From: Bog-257 sp963846715
GTDB taxonomy: Bacteria; Acidobacteriota; Terriglobia; Terriglobales; Acidobacteriaceae
DNA length: 64,000 bases
NCBI GenBank assembly: GCA_963846715.1
Contig: CAWJXA010000008.1
Location: 310,001 to 374,000, forward strand
Direction of reading: 5' to 3'
The position numbers were made by a program, and so were the translations under genes. Each line of letters begins with the position of its first letter. Position 1 is the first letter of the stretch. The notes beneath the pieces were generated by a model that had not been told where the DNA came from, ran no database searches, and saw only the letters and a list, made by a program, of their open reading frames with translations. Positions 45,414 to 54,838 of this stretch are shown piece after piece.

Positions 45414-46610
45414 ATGAAAAGAATCGCTTTGTTCTTACTCAGCATGTTGGTGCTTGTGGCTGTGACACTGCCCTTGGCAGCACAGAGGCCGGTCGGTAGC
45501 CACATCTTTGCCTATCCGCCAATCCGCATCGCAGACGTGCAACACGACAGCAGCTCGCCAAGCGGCATGTTTCCCGTTCAATTGAAAGCAGCCTATGGAT
45601 TCAATAACACTCCCAACCAGGGACACGGCCAGATCATCGGTATCGTCGATGCCTTCGATGATCCCAATGCCGAATCCGACCTGCAGGTCTACGACACACA
45701 ATTCAACCTGCCCGTCTGCACCACCGGCAATGGCTGCTTCACTAAGATCAAGGTTGGCAACCCTCCCGGCGACACCGGTTGGGGACTCGAAATCAGCCTG
45801 GATATTCAGCAGGCCCACTCTCTCGCCCCGGCAGCGAAAGTCATACTGGTGGAAGCCAACAGCAATAGCTTCGACGATCTGCTGGCAGCAGTCGACGTTG
45901 CTGTCGCCAACGGCGCCACCCAGGTTTCGATGAGCTGGAGCGGCGGGGATTTTAGCGGAGAGCAGAGTTACGACTTCCACTTCAACGTGCCGGGCGTCAC
46001 CTTTATGTCTTCGACGGGCGACAGCGGACACGGTGTCGGCTATCCCGCGGCATCTCCTCACGTAGTTGCCGTTGGTGGAACGACTTTAGTCTTGTCCACT
46101 GCCCGTCCACTAGCGAATCCGCGAGCGACGGATTATGGCACCGAGACCGCGTGGGGCGGCAGCGGAGGTGGCATTAGCTCATTCGAGCCCGGGCAGTCCT
46201 ATCAGAACGGGATCTTCGCCGGTTGCGGAAGCAGCGGACATCGCTGCGTACCCGATATTTCCTCTGACGCCAACCCGGGAACCGGCGTCCCTGTCTACGA
46301 CACCTACGGTTATTCGCAATGGATTCAAGTCGGCGGTACCAGCCTTTCGTCGCCCGACTGGAGCGCGGTCTTTGCGGTCGCCAATTCCAGCCGTCTGGCC
46401 GTCGGTAAAACCACGCTGCAACAGGCGCTTCCCGATCTCTACACGTTCTACAACTCGACGCGCTATGCTAATTTCCATGACATTGCGTCGGGAACGAATG
46501 GATTCTGTGGTGCGCAGTGTACGGCGGTTACAGGCTATGACTTGGTGACCGGAATTGGTTCGCCCAAGGTCGACGCTCTGGTTCCGGCCCTGGTCGCTAT
46601 GGAGCCGTAA
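45414..46610 (+). CDS. Secreted S53 (sedolisin) peptidase without pro-domain
   Basis: 398 residues from the ATG at 45414 (AAGGAAA upstream), which opens a signal peptide (MKRIALFLLSMLVLVAVTLP, then LAAQ). The catalytic residues are Glu126-x3-Asp130 (GLEISLDIQ), Asp203 (STGDSG) and Ser310 (GGTSLSSPDW). The calcium site is in HDIASG and YDLVTGIGSP at the end. Unlike typical sedolisins it has almost no pro-domain: only about 25 residues precede LKAAYGFN. It should act outside the cytoplasm as a serine-carboxyl endopeptidase. It is convergent with the PEP/pyruvate-binding protein gene. Confidence 0.9.
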   Translation: MKRIALFLLSMLVLVAVTLPLAAQRPVGSHIFAYPPIRIADVQHDSSSPSGMFPVQLKAAYGFNNTPNQGHGQIIGIVDAFDDPNAESDLQVYDTQFNLPVCTTGNGCFTKIKVGNPPGDTGWGLEISLDIQQAHSLAPAAKVILVEANSNSFDDLLAAVDVAVANGATQVSMSWSGGDFSGEQSYDFHFNVPGVTFMSSTGDSGHGVGYPAASPHVVAVGGTTLVLSTARPLANPRATDYGTETAWGGSGGGISSFEPGQSYQNGIFAGCGSSGHRCVPDISSDANPGTGVPVYDTYGYSQWIQVGGTSLSSPDWSAVFAVANSSRLAVGKTTLQQALPDLYTFYNSTRYANFHDIASGTNGFCGAQCTAVTGYDLVTGIGSPKVDALVPALVAMEP

Positions 46611-46676
46611 CCCATTAACCTTTGTCTGGCCGCCTGCCCCGTTCTGGCGTTCCTCCGGCCCGAGCGGGGCAGCTTA

Positions 46677-49661
46677 CTATCGCTCGGCGGGCTTGAAGAT
46701 CACCCCCTCGCTGGTCTTTCCGTTCATGACCACCTTCAAGGGCGAAGTGAATCGCAAGTGGCGAACGCAGTCGTGCTCTTCGAGAGCCGGCTGTTCAGCA
46801 AGCCACTGCCAATCGACAAAGCCCTCGCCCGCATCGGGATTGACCGTGAAGTAGCCAATCTGGAAGGCCGTGAGGTTCTGGAAAAAATGGCTTCCCTGTG
46901 ATGGAATCACCCGCAGGTCGCGGAACCCCGATTCCACAATTACCCGCGCTCCCGAAATCTGGTCCCACGCCACGGGAATTCCAAGCCACCGATCCGTCGA
47001 TCCCCAGCGGCCTACTCCGATCAGCAGATAGGGGGTACTTTCTTCGCCAAGCTTAGCGTTGAAGTGAGCGACACTCTGCGCGACATCCTGGCTCTGGCTG
47101 CGCTCAAAACGGTGGAAGTCAACCACGATCACATCTCGTAGGTCCTGCAATCGCCCGTGTCCTAGCACTTGCGAGCTCTGGCAAACCAGGCGGTCCGGTT
47201 CCACATTCTCCAGGCGAATTTCTTCCCCGCCCCGCGAAAGCACCAGCGGACGCAACTGCAGAAAGGCGAAATCGGCAGCTTCATTCGGCTGCCGGGGAAG
47301 CCGCACTGCGAATTCGATTTCCACCGGACGCCCCATGGCGTCTTCACCGATTCTCATAAGCTGATCGAGGATGGCGGGCAACGGAAATAGTCCGTGCTTC
47401 AAGATGGGCGCAAAGCTGACGATACGCGGGCCTGGCCGGCTCAATCCGTCATACACCGCGTGATTGTCTACCGAATACGTGGACCCCAGCATCTGCAGCG
47501 TACCGTCGGCTTCTGCTGCGGCGAGGTCAAACGCCACCTCTCGCAGTTCGTTAGCCGGATCAGCCGGGTCCACGTTGTGATCTAGATCGAGCGCCCAAAA
47601 TTCCGTCTGGGAGTTTGCCAGGATATCCTCAACCGACGAAAACTGCACCAGATGACGCGGATGACGCGGGCTGAAAGTCAGCGATTTACCTCCGCTCACT
47701 ACTGCGCGTCCCAATCCCAAAGCGACCGCGGCGAAACCATCTTCCACCTTGACCGGTTCAACGGGATAGAAATTGCGCGATCGCACCACCCCGGAAAAAT
47801 CGGGGTAGAAACGGTTCCCATGGGCCGCTCCCACCACCTGTTGAACCAGCACCGCCATCTTCTCTTCTTCCAGGCGATAAGGCGTGGCCCGCACGTAGGA
47901 TTTTGCATGCTGGCTGAAGGTCGACGCGTACACGCGCTTGATCGCCTCCAGAAGCTGCTCTAGCCGCAGTTGGATATCGGCCTGATGATTCCCCAGCATG
48001 AAGGTTTCGTACACGCCGGAGAATGGCTGGTACTGAGAATCCTCCAGCAGGCTTGATGACCGGACTGCGAGCGGATATCGCACCTCCTGCAGGAAGCTCA
48101 GAAGCTTATCGATCAAAGCGATTGGCAGGGGCGCGGCCAGGAAGCGTTGCAGGATCTCGTCATCGTCGGTGCTATGGATCGCGACGTCCAGCAGCTGGTT
48201 CTCGCGCAGGAAGTTGTCAAATAATTCGGTGGTCAATACCAGTGTAGGCGGCACGCCAATGCGGATACCAGGAAACTTGCGCATCACGCGGCGCTGGTGC
48301 AGCAGATGCCGGATGAATGCCAGACCGCGCGCTTTGCCTCCCAGCGATCCCCTGCCGATTTGAAGGAAGAACGCGTCTGCCGCCTGAAATGTCACCGGAT
48401 TGAATTCGCCGATGAGCGTCTGGCTTTGTTCGCGACGATACTCGGCGATGGATTCGATCAGATCGCGGCGCAGATGCTCTGTATCCACAAAGTCGGAGAC
48501 CTTGCGCGGCCTCAGCTTCTGCGCCACCGCGAATTCGGTGCGCGCCATCAGCCAGTGCGAGAAGTGGTTGCGCGCGGCATGATAGTTGATGCTTTCCGCC
48601 GGCACCGTCGCCAGAAGGGATTCCAGCGCGTTCAGGTCGCTGGCTCGGCCCACTTCCGTCTTCTTGTCGGGCAGGCGAAAGATGAAATCACCGAAGCCTA
48701 CCTGCTCGGTCAGGATACGTCGCAGATCGCCGAGCAGTGTCGGCGACCGCTTCTGCAGAAACTCGAATTCCTCCCGATGAGCAGGCTCCATGAATTCCGT
48801 GCGACTGGATTGCAGCATGATGGGGACGTCGGGCACGAGCTTTCGCACGGTGCGCGCCAACTCGAAGCCGGCTTCCGGCGTCAATTGGCCTGCGCGCGGG
48901 AATTCCACATCCGACACCACCGCCAACAGGTGATCGCGATACTTCCGCACTAGGCGCTCAGCATCCTCGTAGTTGGAACTCAGCAGGATTTTCGGCCGGG
49001 CGCGCATGCGTACCAGTTTGTGCGCAACATTCAGTCCTTCGCTCAGCAGCCTCCGCGATTGGCTGATGAGTTCGGTGTAAATGACGGGCAGGAATAATGA
49101 GTAGTAGCGAATGTCGTCTTCCACCACGAGCATCACCGGAACGCCCATGGCCTCGGTGTCGTGCTCGACGTTGCGCTTGTCCTCGATGTACTTGACGATA
49201 GAGATCAGGATGCGCGCATTTCCTTGCCATAGAAATATCCGCTCGATGCCAGTCTGGGAATTACGGGCAATGAAGTCCTTGATCTCGCGGTAATCGTAGG
49301 CCAGAACCACCACCGGAACATCCAGGCCTGCGGCCCTGATTTCCTGCGCCAACTGCGCCGCATCCATGTCCCCGACTTGCAGATTGGTCACGATCAGGTT
49401 GAAGCGCGGTTGCGAGCGCGCCAGTTCCAACGCCTTCGCTCCGGTGGGAACATGAGTGATACCCGGAACCTGATGAATATCCAGCTCCAGCGACTCGCCC
49501 AGCAGGAGTTCGTTAAGACGCCCATCCTCACGCAGGATGAAAGAGTCATAAAGGCTGGAAACGAGCAGGATGTCGTTCACCCTGAACGGCATCAGGTTTT
49601 CGAAGGCATCGAACAGCCGCTCGGCTTGGGGCGTATCGTGTGCTGGTTGTATGCCGGTCAA
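46677..49661 (-). CDS. PEP/pyruvate-binding domain protein with receiver-like N-terminus
   Basis: 994 residues. The N-terminal 330 residues look like two response-regulator-like folds (NDILLVSSLYDSF... FNLIVTNLQVGDMD, then VPVMLVVEDDIRYYSLFLPV). The C-terminal half matches the ATP-grasp nucleotide-binding part of PEP synthase (GRGSLGGKARGLAFI near 435; YPLAVRSSSLLEDSQYQPFS near 535; FAFLQLRPLVL near 810). The phosphohistidine and PEP-binding TIM-barrel domains of true PEP synthase are absent. It may therefore be a regulatory or phosphotransfer protein. The track start is a TTG; an ATG at residue 24 (49592) is an alternative. Cytoplasmic. Confidence 0.78.
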   Translation of the reverse strand: MTGIQPAHDTPQAERLFDAFENLMPFRVNDILLVSSLYDSFILREDGRLNELLLGESLELDIHQVPGITHVPTGAKALELARSQPRFNLIVTNLQVGDMDAAQLAQEIRAAGLDVPVVVLAYDYREIKDFIARNSQTGIERIFLWQGNARILISIVKYIEDKRNVEHDTEAMGVPVMLVVEDDIRYYSLFLPVIYTELISQSRRLLSEGLNVAHKLVRMRARPKILLSSNYEDAERLVRKYRDHLLAVVSDVEFPRAGQLTPEAGFELARTVRKLVPDVPIMLQSSRTEFMEPAHREEFEFLQKRSPTLLGDLRRILTEQVGFGDFIFRLPDKKTEVGRASDLNALESLLATVPAESINYHAARNHFSHWLMARTEFAVAQKLRPRKVSDFVDTEHLRRDLIESIAEYRREQSQTLIGEFNPVTFQAADAFFLQIGRGSLGGKARGLAFIRHLLHQRRVMRKFPGIRIGVPPTLVLTTELFDNFLRENQLLDVAIHSTDDDEILQRFLAAPLPIALIDKLLSFLQEVRYPLAVRSSSLLEDSQYQPFSGVYETFMLGNHQADIQLRLEQLLEAIKRVYASTFSQHAKSYVRATPYRLEEEKMAVLVQQVVGAAHGNRFYPDFSGVVRSRNFYPVEPVKVEDGFAAVALGLGRAVVSGGKSLTFSPRHPRHLVQFSSVEDILANSQTEFWALDLDHNVDPADPANELREVAFDLAAAEADGTLQMLGSTYSVDNHAVYDGLSRPGPRIVSFAPILKHGLFPLPAILDQLMRIGEDAMGRPVEIEFAVRLPRQPNEAADFAFLQLRPLVLSRGGEEIRLENVEPDRLVCQSSQVLGHGRLQDLRDVIVVDFHRFERSQSQDVAQSVAHFNAKLGEESTPYLLIGVGRWGSTDRWLGIPVAWDQISGARVIVESGFRDLRVIPSQGSHFFQNLTAFQIGYFTVNPDAGEGFVDWQWLAEQPALEEHDCVRHLRFTSPLKVVMNGKTSEGVIFKPAER

Positions 49662-49878
49662 ATTGGGCCTGCCTGACGCCTGATTTTACTTGGGGCGTGG
49701 CGAACTTCCGAGAGAATTTGTCACCCTTGCCTGTGAAGAAGGCAGCTGAATTGTTCTCCCGGTCAACGGCAGCGCCGCGCTATGCTTCACGCTCTGTGCC
49801 GTTTAGGGACAGAAGAGCGCACAATTATTTCCGCCTGCAGAGATAGGCTATTTGGCGGCCTATATTCTTGCTATAGTC

Positions 49879-51783
49879 ATGGCGCCCCCAATGTCAAAGC
49901 GAGTTATTTTGTGTCTACTTTTGTTCGGCGTAGCGAGCGCCGTGGCGTGGGGTGCGAATGACAATTGGGTTGAAGTTCGTAGCCCGCATTTCACTGTGCT
50001 TACCAATTCCAACGAAAAACAAGGACGCCACATCGCCGATCAGTTTGAGCGGGTGCGCTCCGTCTTTCATGCCCTGTTTCCTAAAGCAAATGTTGATCCC
50101 TGGTCGCCGATCACGGTGATTGCGGTGAAAGACAAAAAAGGGCTTCAGGCGCTGGAGCCGGAAGTGTACCTGGCAAAGGGAAAGCTGGACCTTGCCGGCC
50201 TGTTCATACGGGCTCCGGATAAGAACTATGTTCTGATGCGGCTCGACGTTCAGGGAGGCGAACACCCCTTTGCGACCGTTTATCACGAGTACACGCATCT
50301 GCTGACCGGCAAAGCCAATGAGTGGATGCCGCTATGGCTCAATGAAGGTCTGGCCGAGTTCTTCCAAAATACCGAGATTAACGACAAGAATGCGCAACTG
50401 GGCGAGCCCAGCGGCGACGATATCCTTTACCTGCGCCAAAATCGCCTCTTGCCGTTGACCACGCTTTTGAAGGTTGACGCAAACTCTCCGTACTACCACG
50501 AAGAACAGAAGGGGTCCGTCTTTTATGCAGAATCGTGGGCGCTCACGCACTATCTTGAGATGACGGATCGCGAAGCGCATACGCATCGGCTATCCGACTA
50601 CGCTGCTCTGGTGAACCGGGACCACGATTCAGTGGCCGCCGCCCAGCAGGTGTTTGGAAACCTGGACCAGCTGCAGAAGACGCTTGAATCCTACGTGCAA
50701 CGGAGCAGCTTTAAATATTTCACGCTAACAACGGTCACCGAAGTGGACGATACTGCCTTCCAGGTTCGACCACTCACCTTGCCCGAGGCAAATGCAGTTC
50801 GCGCCGACCTGCTCGCTTATAACCAGCGCACCAAGGACGCTCGGGCGTTGCTGGAGAGCGTGTTGCGAGACGATCCAACCAATGTGCTGGCGCACGAAAC
50901 CATGGGCTATCTTGAATTTCGAGAAAACAATCTGGAAGCAGCGCGGAAGTGGTACGAACAGGCCGTGAAACTCGACTCGCAAAGTTACCTCGCCCACTAC
51001 TACTTCGCCTCGATATCGATGCGCGAGGGAGGCTCGACTCACGCGGCGGAGGCAGAAACCAGTCTGCGCACTGCAATCAAACTGAATCCCAACTTTGCGC
51101 CGGCCTATGACCAACTGGCAGTGCTTTATGGAATGCAGCACGAGAAACTCGCTGAAGCTCACATGCTGAACATTCAGGCGGTGCAATTGGATCCCAGCAA
51201 CCTTGGCTATCGCATGAATACAGCCAGTGTCTTGTTGGAAACGTCCAGGTACGACGACGCCATCGCCGTGCTGCAGAATGCCATAAGCTCAGCTAAGACA
51301 CCTCAGGAAATGGCTTTGGTGCAGAATCGCATCGCAGAAATCCAACACTTCCAGACAGCGCGTGAGCAGGGGGAACGGGCGAGCCAGGAAGCGGCCGATA
51401 GTAAGCAAGACGATATGGTGTTCGAGAAGCTTCCTGCCTCTGAAAAGCCCGGCGATACTGGGCCGACCCCCGTAAGTCCGCCCAAACCCAAGTATCCAGT
51501 CGAGAAGCCGCATGGTCCAAGACACGTGGCGGATGGCGTGATCCGGGAGGTGCGATGCATTGCGCCGGCTCAGCTTGAATTGAAAGTTGAGGGCGCCGCC
51601 AAGGGCTTCTCACTATACAGCAATAACTATTTCAAGATTGACTTCGCAGCCGCCAACTACAAGCCCCAAGGCGAGATACATCCTTGTACGGACCTGGAGG
51701 GGAGGAAGGCGCGCGTGCAGTACTCAGAAAGTTCCTCTAAATCGATTGACGGGCAGATCCTGTCGATCGAACTCAGCAAGTGA
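49879..51783 (+). CDS. Exported TPR protein with gluzincin-like domain (DUF1570-like)
   Basis: About 634 residues. Signal peptide at the start (ILCLLLFGVASAVAWG). The first domain has VYHEYTHLLTG (HExxH) and, 20 residues on, LWLNEGLAEFF, which gives the Glu ligand of a gluzincin peptidase. TPR-like helix pairs follow (about 320-500, with LARKWYEQAVKLDSQSYLAH-type units). A Pro-rich linker and a small C-terminal beta domain complete the protein. Possible role: envelope protein processing or quality control. The start is uncertain between ATGs at 49879 and 49891, and a TTG at 49852; no good ribosome binding site distinguishes them. Confidence 0.8.
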   Translation: MAPPMSKRVILCLLLFGVASAVAWGANDNWVEVRSPHFTVLTNSNEKQGRHIADQFERVRSVFHALFPKANVDPWSPITVIAVKDKKGLQALEPEVYLAKGKLDLAGLFIRAPDKNYVLMRLDVQGGEHPFATVYHEYTHLLTGKANEWMPLWLNEGLAEFFQNTEINDKNAQLGEPSGDDILYLRQNRLLPLTTLLKVDANSPYYHEEQKGSVFYAESWALTHYLEMTDREAHTHRLSDYAALVNRDHDSVAAAQQVFGNLDQLQKTLESYVQRSSFKYFTLTTVTEVDDTAFQVRPLTLPEANAVRADLLAYNQRTKDARALLESVLRDDPTNVLAHETMGYLEFRENNLEAARKWYEQAVKLDSQSYLAHYYFASISMREGGSTHAAEAETSLRTAIKLNPNFAPAYDQLAVLYGMQHEKLAEAHMLNIQAVQLDPSNLGYRMNTASVLLETSRYDDAIAVLQNAISSAKTPQEMALVQNRIAEIQHFQTAREQGERASQEAADSKQDDMVFEKLPASEKPGDTGPTPVSPPKPKYPVEKPHGPRHVADGVIREVRCIAPAQLELKVEGAAKGFSLYSNNYFKIDFAAANYKPQGEIHPCTDLEGRKARVQYSESSSKSIDGQILSIELSK

Positions 51784-51850
51784 GCACACGAACAGACGAC
51801 GGTACGCCGGATTCACCGCCGATCTTCCACCACCGCTTGAAGACAGCGTC

Positions 51851-54289
51851 CTATTCGTAACGTAGCGCCTTCATAGGATCAACCGTGGAGGCACGATGGG
51901 CGGGCAAGACGCAGGCGACGGCAGCCACTCCAACCAGTAGAGTCGTCACTCCCAGCAGCAATGCCAGGTGGATGGAATTGCCCTGAACCCAGTGCTCCAG
52001 TACGCGGTTAAGCGCCAGGCTTAACACGACGCCCGCCAGAAGTCCGCTGCCCACGCAGAACGTGGTGGACAGCAAAACCATTTGCAACACGTCGCGGCGT
52101 CGTGCCCCCAGCGCCATACGGATTCCGAACTCGTTGGTGCGTTGTGCCACACTGTAAGACACGACGCTATACAAACCGATTGCCGCCAGGCTAAGCGCCA
52201 ACACGGCAAAGGCCCCGAACAAGAGCGCAATCAGGTGTTGCCGCGCCCATTCCGGCTGAACGGTGATCCATTCTTCGAGGTTGCGGACGTGCCCCTCGGC
52301 TTGCTGATCGGGGTCGACCGAATGAATCCGCTCGCGCACTCCATGAAGGATCGATAGCGGTGGCACCTTGCTACGCACCAGAATCTGCGTCCACATCGGC
52401 ATACCAACCGTATAGGGAATGTAGGCTGCCGGCTTGATCGGCTTACCCAAGCCGTCATCGATCGCGTCCCCCACGACCCCCACAATCTGGATCCAGCCAT
52501 CGCTTCCAGGCACCGCCAACGTCAAAGGCGGTTCGCCCTTCAAATCCGGCATGCGTATCTGCCGGCCAATCGCGTCGCCTCCGGGGAAGTATTGCTTCGC
52601 CAGGGTCTCGTTGACCACCGCCAATTTGGCGCCGCGCCTGGTCTCCGATTGGTCCCAGATTCTACCGGCGACCAACGGTATCTGCAGAACCGGAAAGTAC
52701 TCCGGGCTGACCAAATTCGTACGCAGCCTCTGCTCTGCCAGAACAGGCTTGCCCATGATCTCGAATCTATTGTCGAAGCCATTACTGGGCGGCGTCGCAT
52801 TCGTCGACAGCCCAGCGGAGACAACCTCAGGCATCGTGCTCACTTTCTGCAGCAACTGATCGAAATAGGCTGACCGCTTCTCCCACGTGGGGTAGGTGTT
52901 GTCGTGCACCGGTATGCCCACCGACATCACGTTGTGGGGATTGTAGCCGAGGTGGCTGTGGTTCAGTCGCATGAACCCCTGAATCGCTGCGCCCGCAGCC
53001 GCGAGCAAGAGCAACGTCAGCGCAATCTGGCCTGCGATGAGAGTGTTGTGGACTCGCTTGCCGCGAACTCCCCCCATCACCTTCTTGGTGCTGGCTTGCA
53101 TCACCTGCGAAACGTCAGGTCGGCTGAGTTGCATGGCCGGTGAGAGACCGAAGAAGACGCCGGTGATGATCGCCAGTGCAACGCTGAAACCCAGCACCGG
53201 CAAATTGATCTGGATTGCCGCTTCATGGGGGAAGGAAAATTCCGGAAGCAGGGTGACGATGAACGCTACCGTGCGGTAAGCCAGCAAAACCCCCAGCGCG
53301 GCGCCGCTCAGCGCCAGTACCAAGGATTCCGTCAGCAACTGGCGCACAATACGCAGGCGACTGGCTCCCACCGCCGACCGAACCGCGAACTCGTGCTCAC
53401 GCGCGGTTCCTCGGGCCAGCAGCAGAATTGAAACGTTGCCGCAACCGATCACCAGTAGCAGCCCCACCGCGCACAAAAGCAGGACTAGCGTGTTGCCCAG
53501 TTGCTGCACGAAGTGTTCGTTCAGCCCCTGCACCGCAACTTTGAATCCATCCGTCGGAAAATGAGCTGGCGTCTCCTTGGCAAATTGCTCCAACAAAGAT
53601 TGGAACTCCGCATTGGCCATTGCATGGCTGACGCCCGGCCTAAGCTTGGTATCGACCTCATAGGTTCGGCTCGGATCAGCCGAAAGTTTGAGTGGCAAAT
53701 ATACGTCGCCATCGCCCCAGGTGAAGCGCGGTGCAGCCACTCCGACGATGGTGTAGTTCTTGTGAACCAGTTGGATCGTCTTGCCCACCACGTCGCGCTC
53801 ACCGTTGTAGTGGCGCTGCCAGAACCCGTAGCCAAGCACCGCCACGGGTTGCGGGTCTTGACCTTCTGGTGCATCGCTGGGAATCAAGCCGCGTCCCAGC
53901 AAGGCCGGCACGCCGAAGTGGTTAAAACCATTTCCGGTGAAAAAAACGGCGCTCACATCCTCGGGAAGATCACCGCCAGTCGTGGTTAGGTTCCACTGGT
54001 TTTCGGCGACGGCGCTCTCGACCGAACGTGCGTTGCGATATTGCTGATATTGCGGACCGGTCAGACCCATGTAACGGTCTTGGTCGGCTTTGTCTTTCAC
54101 AATGAGATGGACCATGCGATCAGAGTTGGCATAGGGGTAGGGATCAAGCAGGACCGCATAGACCACGCTGAACACCGCCGTGGTGGCGCCAATACCGAGC
54201 CCGAGCGAAAGAATGGCGGTCGCAGTAAATCCGGGACTCTTTCGCAGCTGGCGAAGCCCGTAACGAAGATCCTGTAGAAAGGTCTGCAT
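51851..54289 (-). CDS. ABC transporter permease, ADOP/MacB-FtsX type
   Basis: 812 residues from the ATG at 54289 (GCGAGG nearby), which opens MQTFLQDLRYGLRQLRKSPG, the family start; the frame continues upstream to 54469 without support. The layout is helix 1 with MacB periplasmic core, three helices around 270-430, a second periplasmic core, and three more helices at the end: a duplicated FtsX permease. No ATPase gene is next to it, which is typical of the orphan duplicated permeases common in acidobacteria. It likely moves a small molecule or peptide or transmits force across the inner membrane; the substrate is unknown. Confidence 0.9.
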   Translation of the reverse strand: MQTFLQDLRYGLRQLRKSPGFTATAILSLGLGIGATTAVFSVVYAVLLDPYPYANSDRMVHLIVKDKADQDRYMGLTGPQYQQYRNARSVESAVAENQWNLTTTGGDLPEDVSAVFFTGNGFNHFGVPALLGRGLIPSDAPEGQDPQPVAVLGYGFWQRHYNGERDVVGKTIQLVHKNYTIVGVAAPRFTWGDGDVYLPLKLSADPSRTYEVDTKLRPGVSHAMANAEFQSLLEQFAKETPAHFPTDGFKVAVQGLNEHFVQQLGNTLVLLLCAVGLLLVIGCGNVSILLLARGTAREHEFAVRSAVGASRLRIVRQLLTESLVLALSGAALGVLLAYRTVAFIVTLLPEFSFPHEAAIQINLPVLGFSVALAIITGVFFGLSPAMQLSRPDVSQVMQASTKKVMGGVRGKRVHNTLIAGQIALTLLLLAAAGAAIQGFMRLNHSHLGYNPHNVMSVGIPVHDNTYPTWEKRSAYFDQLLQKVSTMPEVVSAGLSTNATPPSNGFDNRFEIMGKPVLAEQRLRTNLVSPEYFPVLQIPLVAGRIWDQSETRRGAKLAVVNETLAKQYFPGGDAIGRQIRMPDLKGEPPLTLAVPGSDGWIQIVGVVGDAIDDGLGKPIKPAAYIPYTVGMPMWTQILVRSKVPPLSILHGVRERIHSVDPDQQAEGHVRNLEEWITVQPEWARQHLIALLFGAFAVLALSLAAIGLYSVVSYSVAQRTNEFGIRMALGARRRDVLQMVLLSTTFCVGSGLLAGVVLSLALNRVLEHWVQGNSIHLALLLGVTTLLVGVAAVACVLPAHRASTVDPMKALRYE

Positions 54290-54498
54290 CCCACACCTCG
54301 CGGAGACGGCTGTTAAACCGCTTGCGTTTGGACGGCCAATCGCCAGGTACGGTAGGTGATTGGGAAGAAACGAGATACGGCGAGATGGAAGAGTAATCGG
54401 CAGGCCCCGCTGTTCGATTCCGGAAGCCGTGTTCAGTAGCGGACAGAGGGCAGCGCGTCGGACGGACAAGGGACCCGCGAAATATCATTTCCGCAGGG

Positions 54499-54735
54499 TC
54501 ACTCTTTCTCTAGCTTATCGACCCTACCCTGCAGAGCTTCCAACTCCAGGTCCATGGTTCGTAGCGCATCCGAATGGCTGCGGAGGCGCGTGATTACCGG
54601 AGAGGCCCACTTGTGAAATTCAGTGAGCAAAGCGGTTTCGATCTTCTCCATCCGCGCTCCCGTGCGTTCTTCGCCTGCGGCCATTTGCGTTGACATCTCG
54701 GCAGTAATCCACTTCTTGTCGTCATCAGTCAACAT
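54499..54735 (-). CDS. Small coiled-coil protein
   Basis: 78 residues, almost entirely helical and charged (KKWITAEMSTQMAAGEERTG, then LELEALQGRVDKLEKE), with heptad-like spacing in the second half. No family recognised beyond similarity to small bacterial helix proteins; possibly oligomeric. It lies between the orphan permease gene and the gdhA terminator, on the same strand. Confidence 0.65.
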   Translation of the reverse strand: MLTDDDKKWITAEMSTQMAAGEERTGARMEKIETALLTEFHKWASPVITRLRSHSDALRTMDLELEALQGRVDKLEKE

Positions 54736-54782
54736 GGCGCTATTGTATTACGTCCCAGGTGGACGAGCGCCAGCATTGTGCC

Positions 54783-54812
54783 AAAAACGCGGGGTGGATT
54801 GCTCCACCCCGC
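54783..54812 (-). terminator. Intrinsic terminator of gdhA
   Basis: Ten-bp stem GCGGGGTGGA / TCCACCCCGC with loop, followed on the minus strand by GTTTTTG. Confidence 0.85.
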
Positions 54813-54838
54813 AGAATGCTCAAGCCTAATAACAGGAA

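Noticed and set aside
52082..53989. Several plus-strand frames of 80-160 codons
   Set aside because: All are antisense to the orphan permease gene, which is intact and clearly recognised.
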